A stretch of DNA of 64,000 nucleotides from contig JAKFFJ010000058.1 of NCBI GenBank assembly GCA_036675265.1, positions 13,014 to 77,013 of the forward strand, written 5' to 3'. The notes beneath the pieces are model-generated. The model did not search any database and had not been told where the DNA came from. It saw only the letters and a program-made list of their open reading frames with translations. Both the position numbers and the translations under genes were made by a program. This document shows, one piece after another, positions 1 through 7,992 of the stretch; the first letter of the stretch is position 1, and the number at the start of each line of letters is the position of its first letter. The DNA is from CAMPJU01 sp036675265. Lineage in GTDB: Bacteria; Pseudomonadota; Gammaproteobacteria; Xanthomonadales; Xanthomonadaceae.

Positions 1-361
1 GCGAATCGGGCGGCGTCCAGCCGCGGATGAAGCGCGCCACCGCGATGTAGGGCTCGTGGCTGTATTGCTCGAAGAACAGCCAGGCCAGCGCGTGCGCGCG
101 CTGCCACGGATCATCGGGCAGGTACGGCGTGCCCTCAGCGAGCCAGCACAGGATCGCGTTCGACTCCGGCAGGATCGAACCGTCCTCGCGCTCGACGATC
201 GGCACGCGGCCGTTGGGGTTCTTGGCCAGGAACTGCGGCGTGCGGGTTTCACCGCGGGTGCCGTCGACTTCGACCCACCGGTAGTCGCGGCCGAGGTGTC
301 CGAGCAGCTGCCGCACCTTGTGGCAGTTGCCCGACATCGACATGCCATAAACGGTGATCAC
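1..361 (-). CDS. Glutathione S-transferase family protein (partial, N-terminal part)
   Basis: Only the first 120 codons are in the window; the 3' end runs off base 1. The translation begins VITVYGMSMSGNC and has the thioredoxin-like N-terminal GST fold: a beta strand followed by SGNCHKV, then NGRVPIVE and the LPESNAI glutathione-binding motif (E-S near residue 67). The start is taken as GTG at 361, which overlaps the stop of the upstream acetyltransferase gene in a GTGA arrangement; an ATG at 343 is an alternative. The family conjugates or reduces substrates with glutathione in the cytoplasm; the substrate here cannot be read. Confidence 0.8.
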   Translation of the reverse strand, partial: MITVYGMSMSGNCHKVRQLLGHLGRDYRWVEVDGTRGETRTPQFLAKNPNGRVPIVEREDGSILPESNAILCWLAEGTPYLPDDPWQRAHALAWLFFEQYSHEPYIAVARFIRGWTPPDS

Positions 362-912
362 GCCGGCGCGCCCGCGCGGCGCGCGCGCCACTGGTCGCGG
401 GACTGGCCCCAGATCTCGACGGGAACCTCCGCATAGGGATCGGGGAGGCGGCCGGGCCCGCGCAGGGTGGAGCCGAGGCGGCGCGCCAGCGCCTGCGAGG
501 CCGTGTTGGCGGGCCCGATGGTGTGGATGACCTCGGTCCAGCCCAGGTGGTCGAAGGCCCAGTCGATCGTGGCCACCGCCGCTTCGCTGGCATAGCCCTT
601 GCCCCAGGCGGCGCGCTTGAACGACCAGCCGACCTCGGTGCCGGGCCAGCCTTCCGGCTGCCACGGACCGGCCTGGCCCAGCCACTCGCCCGTCTGGCGG
701 TCGATGGCGGCGAACATGCCGAAGCCCTGCACCACCCAGGCGCCGGGCATCTGCAGGAACTTGCGCCAGGCCGCCTCGCGGGTCGCGTGGCCGCCGATGT
801 GGCGCGCGGCTTCCTCGTCGCCCATCAGTTCGCAGTAGCCGTCGAAGTCCTCGCGGCGCGGCACGCGCAACAGGAGGCGTTCGGTTTCGAGGGTGGTGTC
901 GAGGATGCTCAT
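358..912 (-). CDS. GNAT family N-acetyltransferase (RimJ/RimL type)
   Basis: A 184-residue protein with the RimJ/RimL-like opening LETERLLLR and the acetyl-CoA pyrophosphate-binding segment AWGKGYASEA near residues 103-112, followed by the usual WAFDHLGW helix and the NTASQALARRLG motif. This is the standard length for the family. Members acetylate ribosomal-protein N termini, amino acids or toxins; the substrate is unknown here. It overlaps the downstream GST gene by four bases, so the two are probably co-translated. Confidence 0.88.
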   Translation of the reverse strand: MSILDTTLETERLLLRVPRREDFDGYCELMGDEEAARHIGGHATREAAWRKFLQMPGAWVVQGFGMFAAIDRQTGEWLGQAGPWQPEGWPGTEVGWSFKRAAWGKGYASEAAVATIDWAFDHLGWTEVIHTIGPANTASQALARRLGSTLRGPGRLPDPYAEVPVEIWGQSRDQWRARRAGAPA

Positions 913-935
913 GCGACTCCCGCGGGCGAGGCTGG

Positions 936-955
936 GTCCCCGCCTGCGCGGGGAC
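936..955. repeat. 20-bp palindrome, likely dispersed intergenic repeat
   Basis: A perfect hairpin: arms GTCCCCGC / GCGGGGAC around CTGC. It lies in the 49-bp gap between the glutaryl-CoA dehydrogenase stop and the acetyltransferase start. GTCCCCGCNNGCGGGGAC-type palindromes recur between genes in many high-GC proteobacteria (from memory). It could also weaken read-through between the two genes. Confidence 0.45.
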
Positions 956-961
956 GACGCG

Positions 962-2125
<1,164 letters not shown>

Positions 2126-2155
2126 CTCAGCGCGGTTCCGGCGAGGGAATTTCGC

Positions 2156-2161
2156 ATTGTA
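2156..2161 (-). promoter_or_regulatory. Candidate -10 box for gcdH
   Basis: TACAAT on the minus strand, 5 of 6 to consensus, about 31 bases upstream of the gcdH ATG. The hexamer 17 bases further upstream (TTTCCT) is a poor -35. Confidence 0.4.
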
Positions 2162-2188
2162 GGCGACGCGGGACAGCCAGGAAAAAGG

Positions 2189-2216
2189 AAGGGGGCCGGA
2201 TTGCTCCGGCCCCCTT
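2189..2216 (-). terminator. Intrinsic terminator of the glycine-zipper gene
   Basis: A perfect 12-bp stem (AAGGGGGCCGGA / TCCGGCCCCCTT) with a TTGC loop, followed on the minus strand by CCTTTTTC. It lies about 50 bases after the stop of the leftward gene at 2265 and separates it from gcdH. Confidence 0.8.
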
Positions 2217-2224
2217 GGTCAAGG

Positions 2225-2252
2225 GCTTCGCCGCCGTGGCGGCTCCCACAGG
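2225..2252. repeat. REP-like palindrome, copy 1
   Basis: Contains CTTCGCCGCCGTGGCGGCTCC and ends CCACAG. It is a single-palindrome member of the family also seen at 3185, 4312, 24628, 30002 and 47855. Confidence 0.7.
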
Positions 2253-2264
2253 GGCGCGGGAGGC

Positions 2265-3059
2265 TCAGCCGCGGTCGGGGGCGTCGTCGAGGGCGGCGGT
2301 CTGCAGCACGACCTTGCCGTCGAGGATCGGCAGGCGATTGCCCGGATCCTCCGTCATGCGCACGGTGCGGTCGACGCCGTCGTGGCGATAGGTCACGTCG
2401 TAGCCGACGACTTCCTCGCCCTCGCCCAGCTTGACCTGCTCGCCGGGCTGTTCGCCCGTGCGCATGCTGCCGGTCGTGCCGTCCGGGTTGCGGTAGGTCA
2501 CGTTCCAGGCGACCACGCGCGAGGACTGCGACGAGTCGGAGACGGTGTGGCACTCGGTGCGGGTATTGGCGACCACCTGGCCGCCGACGTGGCGCTGGTC
2601 GATCCGGCGCCCGGCGTAGCCGCCGGCGACCGCGCCGGCCACGGTGGCGAGCTTGCGGCCGTTGCCGTCGCCCACCTGGTTGCCGAGCGCGCCGCCGATC
2701 ACGGCGCCCGCGATGGTGCCGCCCATCAGGCCGTCGCGTTCCGGCATCCGCTCCTGCACCACCACGTCATTGCAGACCTGGCGCGGCGTGGAGGTGGTGA
2801 CGGTCTCGCGCACCGGCTCGGTGCCGATGACGGTGGCATAGAGCGTGGTCGGCCGGGTCACCGGCGCGACGGCCAGGACCTCGGCGTACTCCAGCCCGCT
2901 GTCACCGAAGAAATCGAACCCGGCCGCGTCGGCGGACGCCTCGGCGTCGGCGGTCGCGGTCTCGTAGGGCTGGGGCTGGCGGTTGTTCTGGAACGCCGCG
3001 ACCGCGACGCCGCCGACGAGCAGCGACGCGAGCGCGATGGCGAGGGTGTTGTTCTTCAT
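2265..3059 (-). CDS. Glycine-zipper 2TM domain envelope protein
   Basis: A 264-residue protein starting MKNNTLAIALASLLVGGVAVAA, a signal peptide or membrane anchor. Around residues 110-145 is a glycine zipper (GGTIAGAVIGGALGNQVG, then AGAVAGGYAGRRID), typical of outer-membrane-associated Rick_17kDa/glycine-zipper 2TM proteins. The remainder is a repeat-like beta region (VTYRNPDGT, VTYRHDGVD) with paired cysteines (VCND, TECH). The start at 3059 is preceded by AGGAG; the reading frame runs further upstream but that part crosses a REP element and is not coding-like. The exact role is unknown; envelope stabilisation is inference. Confidence 0.85.
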   Translation of the reverse strand: MKNNTLAIALASLLVGGVAVAAFQNNRQPQPYETATADAEASADAAGFDFFGDSGLEYAEVLAVAPVTRPTTLYATVIGTEPVRETVTTSTPRQVCNDVVVQERMPERDGLMGGTIAGAVIGGALGNQVGDGNGRKLATVAGAVAGGYAGRRIDQRHVGGQVVANTRTECHTVSDSSQSSRVVAWNVTYRNPDGTTGSMRTGEQPGEQVKLGEGEEVVGYDVTYRHDGVDRTVRMTEDPGNRLPILDGKVVLQTAALDDAPDRG

Positions 3060-3184
3060 GTCGGCTCCTGGGCGGGGCTGGCCCGCGGGTATGCACGGCG
3101 TGATTGCAGCACGGGGTTCCTGAACCGCCCTTGGCCCCGCGACCGGACGCCCGTCACGGAACCACGCCGCGCGCCTGGACCTGT

Positions 3185-3231
3185 GGCAGCCGGCATGCCG
3201 GCGCGAACAGCTTCGCCGCCATGGCGGCGCC
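3185..3231. repeat. REP-like palindrome pair, copy 2
   Basis: Two adjacent palindromes: AGCCGGCATGCCGGC and CTTCGCCGCCATGGCGGCG. It sits in the divergent gap between the genes starting at 3059 and 3292. Confidence 0.7.
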
Positions 3232-3291
3232 CCCCAGTGCTCTCCCACAGTGCTAGCGTCGCCTTCACCCGGTAGTCGCGAGGCTGCGTCC

Positions 3292-3534
3292 ATGGCCAGT
3301 CCCCTGCTCGTCCCGTTCCTCGCCTTCGCCCGGCGCCTGCGCTACCCGACGCTGTTCAAGGTCGCGGCGGCGCTGTTCCTGCTGACCCTCGTCGTCCCGG
3401 ACCCGATTCCCTTCGTCGACGAAATCCTGCTCGGCCTGGGCACGCTGCTGCTGGCCAACTGGAAGCACCGGAACGCCCCGCCGGGCGAGGTGATCGAAGG
3501 CGAAGCGGTCGACGAGGGCCGTCGCCGCCGCTGA
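3292..3534 (+). CDS. Small membrane protein, DUF6116-like
   Basis: An 80-residue protein with a basic N-terminal helix (FARRLRYPTLFK), a hydrophobic hairpin (VAAALFLLTLVVP, then FVDEILLGLGTLLLAN around residues 43-58) and a charged tail ending in arginines. The proline/acidic turn DPIPFVDE resembles the DUF6116 / DUF1232-like small membrane families; that assignment is from memory. ATG at 3292 is chosen because it opens the hydrophobic part; the frame is open from 3250. No function is known. It is followed closely by the TatD-like gene. Confidence 0.7.
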   Translation: MASPLLVPFLAFARRLRYPTLFKVAAALFLLTLVVPDPIPFVDEILLGLGTLLLANWKHRNAPPGEVIEGEAVDEGRRRR

Positions 3535-3550
3535 CGCCATCGTTGCCGAC

Positions 3551-4315
3551 TTGGACCTCGTCGACACCCACGTCCACCTGGACGATCCCGCTTTCGACCC
3601 GGACCGCGAGGCCGTGGTCGCCCGGGCCAGGTCGGCCGGTGTCGCGCGCCAGGTGGTCCCGGCGATCGACGCGGCGACCTGGCCGCGGCTGCGCGACTGC
3701 TGCGCGGCCGATCCCGGCCTGTTCCCCGCGTACGGGCTGCATCCGCTGCTGCTCGACGCGCATCGCCCCGGCCACCTCGCCGACCTGCGTGGCTGGATCG
3801 AACGCGAGCTGCCGGTCGCGATCGGCGAATGCGGCCTGGACTATGACGTCGAGGGGCTCGATCGCGACACGCAGGCCCGCTACTTCGATGCGCAGTTGCG
3901 CCTGGCCCGCGAGTTCGACCTGCCGGTGATCGTGCACGCGCGCCGCGCCGTCGAGGACGTGATCATCGCGGTGCGCAAGGTGGGTGGGCTGCGCGGGGTC
4001 GTGCACAGCTATGCCGGCAGCCTCGAGCAGGCGCGACAGCTGGAGGACGCCGGGTTCCTGCTCGGCTTCGGGGGGCCCGCGACCTACCCCGGCGCGAACC
4101 GCATCCGCAAGGTGGTCGCCGGGGTACCGCTGGAACAGGTGCTGCTGGAGACCGACGCGCCCGACCAGCCGCTGCACGGCCACCAGGGCCAGCGCAACGA
4201 GCCGTGCCGGTTGCCCGGGGTGCTGGAAGCGATCGCCGCGATCCGTGGCGCGGACCCGGCGACCATTGCGGCCGCGACGACCGCGAACGCCGAAAGACTG
4301 TTCGCGCTCATGTAG
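3551..4315 (+). CDS. TatD family metal-dependent hydrolase (YjjV-like)
   Basis: A 254-residue TIM-barrel DNase-type hydrolase. Metal ligands are visible: DTHVHLDD at the N terminus, the GECGLDYD glutamate region, PVIVHARRA, VHSYAGS and LLETDAPDQP. Length matches TatD/YjjV. The start is TTG at 3551; no ATG or GTG gives the complete first strand. Members are Mg/Zn-dependent 3'-exonucleases or D-aminoacyl hydrolases. The stop codon TAG lies inside a REP element (GTAGGAG), which also serves as the 3' flank. Confidence 0.88.
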   Translation: MDLVDTHVHLDDPAFDPDREAVVARARSAGVARQVVPAIDAATWPRLRDCCAADPGLFPAYGLHPLLLDAHRPGHLADLRGWIERELPVAIGECGLDYDVEGLDRDTQARYFDAQLRLAREFDLPVIVHARRAVEDVIIAVRKVGGLRGVVHSYAGSLEQARQLEDAGFLLGFGGPATYPGANRIRKVVAGVPLEQVLLETDAPDQPLHGHQGQRNEPCRLPGVLEAIAAIRGADPATIAAATTANAERLFALM

Positions 4316-4360
4316 GAGCCGCCATGGCGGCGAAGCCTTCGCCGGCATGCCGGCTCCTGC
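4312..4360. repeat. GTAG-headed REP pair, copy 3
   Basis: GTAGGAGCCGCCATGGCGG..., then ...CCGGCATGCCGGCTCCTGC: two palindromes whose outer ends (GTAGGAGCC / GGCTCCTGC) also pair. The TAG of the GTAG head is the stop codon of the TatD gene. Confidence 0.78.
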
Positions 4361-4372
4361 AGGGGCAGGCCG

Positions 4373-5158
4373 TCATTTCGCCAACAGTTTCTCGATCGCC
4401 TTGCCGGCCATGGCGAAGGCAAAGGCGCCGGTGACATGCGTGGCGGCACCCAGGCCGGCACCGCAGTCGAGCTTCAACGCGGCGTCCGGCCCGACGTCGG
4501 GGCGCGTGCCGCAGACCGTGCCGTCGGCCTGCGGGTAGCGGACGTTCTGCAGCGAATACACCGCGGGCACGCCGAAATAGCGGTCGCGGTTCTTCGGGAA
4601 GTTGAACTCGGCGCGCAGCTTCTTGCGCACCAGCGCGAGCAGCGCGTCGTGCTCGGTGCGCGAGAGGTCCCGGACGCGGACCAGCGTGGCGTCGGTGCGC
4701 CCGCCCGCCGACCCCGACACCACGATCGGGCGCTTGCGCCGCCGGCACCAGGCGATCATCTCGACCTTGCTGCGGAAGCTGTCGCAGGCATCGACCACCA
4801 GGTCGTAGTCGCGGTCGAGCAGCGCCTCCAGGTTCGACGGCGTCAGGAAGCTGGCGACCGCATCGACCTCGATCCCGGGATTGATCGCACGGCAGCGCGC
4901 CGCCAGCGCGTCGGCCTTGCCTTGCCCGTAGTGGCCGTCGAGCGCATGCAGCTGCCGGTTGGTATTGGACAGGCAGACGTCGTCGGCGTCGATGAGCGCC
5001 AGCCGCCCGACCGCCGAGCGCGCCAGCGCCTCGACCACCCAGGATCCCACCCCGCCCAGCCCGACCACCGCCACGTGGCGCCCCGCCAGGCGCTCGACGG
5101 CGCCGCTGCCGTACAACCGGTCGATGCCGGAAAAGCGCTCGCGCAACAGGGTCTGCAT
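4373..5158 (-). CDS. tcdA: tRNA threonylcarbamoyladenosine dehydratase
   Basis: A 261-residue E1-like ATPase that cyclises t6A37 of ANN-decoding tRNAs to ct6A. The adenylate-binding VVGLGGVGSWV near residues 30-40, IDADDVCLSNTNRQ, and DACDSFRSKVEMI are characteristic of TcdA/CsdL rather than ThiF/MoeB. Length agrees with E. coli TcdA. A TACAAT hexamer lies exactly six bases before the ATG, suggesting a leaderless transcript. The gene stands alone, convergent with the TatD gene across a REP element. Confidence 0.92.
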   Translation of the reverse strand: MQTLLRERFSGIDRLYGSGAVERLAGRHVAVVGLGGVGSWVVEALARSAVGRLALIDADDVCLSNTNRQLHALDGHYGQGKADALAARCRAINPGIEVDAVASFLTPSNLEALLDRDYDLVVDACDSFRSKVEMIAWCRRRKRPIVVSGSAGGRTDATLVRVRDLSRTEHDALLALVRKKLRAEFNFPKNRDRYFGVPAVYSLQNVRYPQADGTVCGTRPDVGPDAALKLDCGAGLGAATHVTGAFAFAMAGKAIEKLLAK

Positions 5159-5164
5159 GGCGGG

Positions 5165-5170
5165 ATTGTA
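5165..5170 (-). promoter_or_regulatory. -10 box placing the tcdA start at or next to +1
   Basis: TACAAT on the minus strand, then CCCGCC, then the tcdA ATG. With a normal 6-7 base spacing, transcription would begin on the A of ATG. No good -35 is visible. Confidence 0.5.
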
Positions 5171-5214
5171 GGCGTGCTAGTTTGCCGGCGACGCCATCCA
5201 CGGGGACCCTGCCC

Positions 5215-5655
5215 ATGAACACGACTGCCGCGCCCGCCCGGAAGAGCCACGCCCCGCGCTACCTGTTCCTGTTCCTGCTCGGCCTGTTGGTCGGCGTCAT
5301 CGGCACGGTGATGGCGATGCGCGCGATCGACGCGCGCAAGGACCACTTCCACGAGGCGCTGATGCACGTGCAGGCCTGGCACGTCGGGCAGCTCAAGGCC
5401 GGCCTGGACAGCAACCGCTGCGCGGCGACCGACGCCCTGCCCCACCTGCAGGCGTTGCGCACGATGGCCAACGACCTGGAGGCGGGTTTCCCGGACCTCG
5501 CCGACGACGAACGGTTCGCCAGGCACGCCAGCACCCTGCGCGCCACGCTCGATGCGGCGGTCGCGGCCCCGCCGCAGGACTGCGCTGCCATGGGCGCGGT
5601 GCTCGGCGACGTCGGGGAAGGCTGCAAGGGCTGCCACCAGGACTTCCGCAGCTGA
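5215..5655 (+). CDS. Membrane-anchored cytochrome c'-like protein
   Basis: A 146-residue protein with an N-terminal transmembrane anchor (YLFLFLLGLLVGVIGTVMAM, residues 16-35), a helical periplasmic domain and a C-terminal haem motif CKGCH followed by QDFR. A single CxxCH at the extreme C terminus of a four-helix domain is the layout of cytochrome c' and cytochrome b562-like c-types. The ATG at 5215 is preceded by GGGGACC and opens the anchor; an earlier in-frame ATG at 5182 adds 11 unlikely residues. Electron-transfer or NO-binding roles are family possibilities, not shown here. Confidence 0.78.
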   Translation: MNTTAAPARKSHAPRYLFLFLLGLLVGVIGTVMAMRAIDARKDHFHEALMHVQAWHVGQLKAGLDSNRCAATDALPHLQALRTMANDLEAGFPDLADDERFARHASTLRATLDAAVAAPPQDCAAMGAVLGDVGEGCKGCHQDFRS

Positions 5656-5766
5656 CGGACGTCCCGCGGCCGCGGCATGAACGGTCGCTGACAATCCCCG
5701 GCCGGTTGATGGCGCATTCACGCCATGCCACCTAGCGTGCGGATGGACCCCCACCAGGAGACTGGC

Positions 5767-6246
5767 ATGAAGCTTCGTTCGAACCTTGGCCTCTTCGGCC
5801 TGGCCGCTGCCGCCAGCCTGGCGATGGCCGGCTGCACCACGACCTCCCCGGGCTACGGGTACGGCGCCCCGGTGCCGGCCAGCAGCACCGCCAACTGTTA
5901 CGACTGCGGCACCGTCACCCGGATCGACATGGTCGCCGGCACCGGGAGCGCCGTCCCGAACGCCACCGGCGCGGTGCTGGGCGGCATCGTCGGCGCGGCG
6001 GCCGGTCGCGAACTCGCCGATGACGAAAGCGAGGGCCGCCAGAACACCGCGACCGTGGCGGGCGCCGTGGCCGGCGCGGTGGCCGGCAACGCGATCCAGA
6101 ACCGCGTGCAGGCCAACAACGATACGTACCGGCTCACCGTGCGCATGCAGGACGGCCGCAGCATCGTGGTGTCCCAGGGCGAGCTCGGCGGCATCCGCGA
6201 AGGCTCGTACGTCCGCGTGTACAACGGGCGTGCCTGGCTGCGCTGA
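5767..6246 (+). CDS. Glycine-zipper 2TM outer-membrane lipoprotein (SlyB-like)
   Basis: A 159-residue lipoprotein: a basic start MKLRSN, a hydrophobic stretch and the lipobox AMAGC near residue 24. Two glycine-zipper segments follow (GAVLGGIVGAAAGRELAD and AGAVAGAVAGNAIQN), then a short C-terminal beta domain (YRLTVRMQDGRSIVV). This is the SlyB/PcP-like Rick_17kDa arrangement. SlyB-type proteins form outer-membrane stabilising assemblies in E. coli; an equivalent role here is inference. The start has CAGGAG eight bases upstream. Confidence 0.85.
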   Translation: MKLRSNLGLFGLAAAASLAMAGCTTTSPGYGYGAPVPASSTANCYDCGTVTRIDMVAGTGSAVPNATGAVLGGIVGAAAGRELADDESEGRQNTATVAGAVAGAVAGNAIQNRVQANNDTYRLTVRMQDGRSIVVSQGELGGIREGSYVRVYNGRAWLR

Positions 6247-6272
6247 CGGCACGCGCGGCTCCCGGCAAAAAA

Positions 6273-6296
6273 AAGGCCCCGCTCCGGCGGGGCCTT
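6273..6296. terminator. Bidirectional intrinsic terminator
   Basis: A perfect stem AAGGCCCCGC / GCGGGGCCTT with loop TCCG. It is preceded by a run of eight A (U-tract for the leftward cold-shock gene) and followed by CGAATTTT for the rightward lipoprotein gene. Confidence 0.88.
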
Positions 6297-6318
6297 CGAA
6301 TTTTGGATCGTTCCTCGA

Positions 6319-6534
6319 TCAGGCGATGGCGTCGACCGGCGCGACGCCCGAGGCCTGCGCGCCCTTGGGGCCCTGCACCACCTCGTAGCTGACCCGCTGG
6401 CCTTCCTGCAGGCTGCGGAATCCCTTGGTGTCGATCGCCGAGTAATGCACGAACACGTCGGCGCTGCCGTCTTCAGGGGCGATGAAGCCGAACCCCTTGG
6501 CGTCGTTGAACCACTTCACTGTGCCGTACTGCAT
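6319..6534 (-). CDS. Cold-shock domain protein (CspA family)
   Basis: A 71-residue single cold-shock domain with RNP1 (KGFGFIAPE) and RNP2 (VFVHYSAI) motifs. It binds single-stranded RNA/DNA as a chaperone. ATG at 6534 gives MQYGTVKWFND, the canonical N terminus. GAGGT lies about 11 bases upstream. A sigma-70-like promoter at 6594-6623 would give a leader of about 50 bases, short compared with E. coli cspA. Which paralogue it is cannot be decided. Confidence 0.93.
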   Translation of the reverse strand: MQYGTVKWFNDAKGFGFIAPEDGSADVFVHYSAIDTKGFRSLQEGQRVSYEVVQGPKGAQASGVAPVDAIA

Positions 6535-6593
6535 GAGCTGTGTGACCTCGTCTGGATGCGATGTGTGCGCACGGTCCGCGCGGCGCACGGGCA

Positions 6594-6623
6594 TTTGTAT
6601 GCCGAGGCCGCCGGTCGGTGCAA
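6594..6623 (-). promoter_or_regulatory. Candidate sigma-70 promoter of the cold-shock gene
   Basis: Minus strand TTGCAC, 18 bases, TACAAA. Both hexamers are imperfect but it is the only reasonable pair in the 124-bp gap. Confidence 0.45.
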
Positions 6624-6658
6624 GGGGCGGCGCACCATGCCGCCCGCCACGCGCGCGG

Positions 6659-7408
6659 TCAGCCGGCCAGCAGCGCGCGCAGCAGTGGCGCGAGCCCGGC
6701 AGACGCCGCGTCGACGTTGGCCAGCACGTCGTCCAGGGTGATCACTTCCCCGGCGTCCGGACCGGCGCCCGCCGCCCAGTTCGCCACGACCGCCAGGCAG
6801 GCGTAGTCCAGTCCCAGTTCGCGGGCAAGGGCCGCCTCGGGCATGCCGGTCATGCCGACCAGGTCGCAGCCGTCGCGCCGCATCCGCGCGATTTCCGCGC
6901 GCGTCTCCAGCCGCGGCCCCTGGGTGGCGCCGTAGCACCCGCCGTCGACGACGGACACGCCGGCGCGCGCCGCGGCGTCGAGCACCGCGCGGCGCAGGGC
7001 CGGGGTGTAGGGATCCCCGAAGTCGACATGCAGCACGTCGGTGCCCGGCTCCTCGCACAGCGTCGACACCCGGCCCCACGTGTAGTCGATCAGCTGGTCC
7101 GGGCAGCCGAGCGCGCGCGGCGGATAGCGGGGGGTGATGCCGCCGACGGTGTTCAGGGCCAGGACCCGCGTGGCGCCCAGCGCCTGCAGGGCCGCCAGGT
7201 TGGCGCGGTAGTTGATCCGGTGGGGCGGCAGCGCGTGGCCCTCGCCATGGCGCGCCAGGAAGGCCACCCGTCGCCCGGACAGCGTGCCGACGCGCACGGG
7301 GCCGGACGGCGCGCCGTAGCGCGTGTCGGGCGCGTGGGCCTGGGCGTCCTCGAGCACGGCGAGCCGGTAGATCCCGGTCCCGCCGATGACCGCCAGGTCG
7401 ATGCTCAT
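6659..7408 (-). CDS. S-methyl-5'-thioinosine (or 5'-thioadenosine) phosphorylase
   Basis: A 249-residue PNP/MTAP-family phosphorylase. N-terminal IGGTGIYRL, the phosphate-binding ARHGEGH, NTVGGIT and GMTGMPEAALARELG are visible. Proteins of this length in Pseudomonas and Xanthomonas prefer methylthioinosine over methylthioadenosine (PA3004 type); the HxxD-containing LDYAC...VANWAAG segment fits that group but specificity is inference. ATG at 7408 overlaps the hpt stop (ATGA), so the hypoxanthine it releases would be used directly by the neighbouring enzyme. Confidence 0.85.
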   Translation of the reverse strand: MSIDLAVIGGTGIYRLAVLEDAQAHAPDTRYGAPSGPVRVGTLSGRRVAFLARHGEGHALPPHRINYRANLAALQALGATRVLALNTVGGITPRYPPRALGCPDQLIDYTWGRVSTLCEEPGTDVLHVDFGDPYTPALRRAVLDAAARAGVSVVDGGCYGATQGPRLETRAEIARMRRDGCDLVGMTGMPEAALARELGLDYACLAVVANWAAGAGPDAGEVITLDDVLANVDAASAGLAPLLRALLAG

Positions 7409-7992
7409 GCCTCGCCTCCGTCGCCACCAGCCTCGCGCAGCGCGTGGATCGCCGGCAGGTTCCGGCCCTGTTCGTGGTAGTCCATCCCGTAGCCGAAGAC
7501 GTAGCGGTCGGGGACGTCGAGCCCCGCGTAGTCCGCGGCAAGTCCCGGCACGCACCGCCCGTGGCGCTTGACCACCATCGCGGCGATCCGTACGTCCGTC
7601 GCGCCCTCGGCCAGGCACCAGGCCCGCACCTGCTGGAGGGTGTGGCCCTCGTCGACGATGTCGTCCACCAGCAGGACGCGACGGCCGCGCAGGGGCGTGG
7701 CCGGTCGGTGCTTCCAGGCGAGTTCGCCGCCGGAGGTCGCACCGCGGTAGCGCGTCGCATGCAGGTAGTCGAACGCCAGGTCCAGGCCGCGTGCACCGAG
7801 CGCCAGCGCCAGCCGTGCGGCGAATGGCAGGCCGCCGTGCATCACGGTGAGGAAGACCGGCACGCTCCCTGCGAAATCCGCGGCGATGCGCACGGCCATC
7901 GCGTCGATCGCGCCTTCCACCGCAGCGCGGTCGTGCACCACCTCGCTGTTGGCCAGCGCGGCCGCGAAATCCGGGGGCGCGTCGCCGGGCAT
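7405..7992 (-). CDS. hpt: Hypoxanthine-guanine phosphoribosyltransferase
   Basis: A 195-residue type I PRTase. The PRPP-binding motif VLLVDDIVDEGHT is present around residues 110-122, the VMHGG loop near residue 50, and the purine-contact DRYVFGYGMDY near the C terminus. It converts hypoxanthine or guanine plus PRPP to IMP or GMP. The start ATG at 7992 overlaps the nagZ stop by one base and its own stop overlaps the phosphorylase start, so nagZ-hpt-phosphorylase is a translationally coupled unit. Confidence 0.9.
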   Translation of the reverse strand: MPGDAPPDFAAALANSEVVHDRAAVEGAIDAMAVRIAADFAGSVPVFLTVMHGGLPFAARLALALGARGLDLAFDYLHATRYRGATSGGELAWKHRPATPLRGRRVLLVDDIVDEGHTLQQVRAWCLAEGATDVRIAAMVVKRHGRCVPGLAADYAGLDVPDRYVFGYGMDYHEQGRNLPAIHALREAGGDGGEA

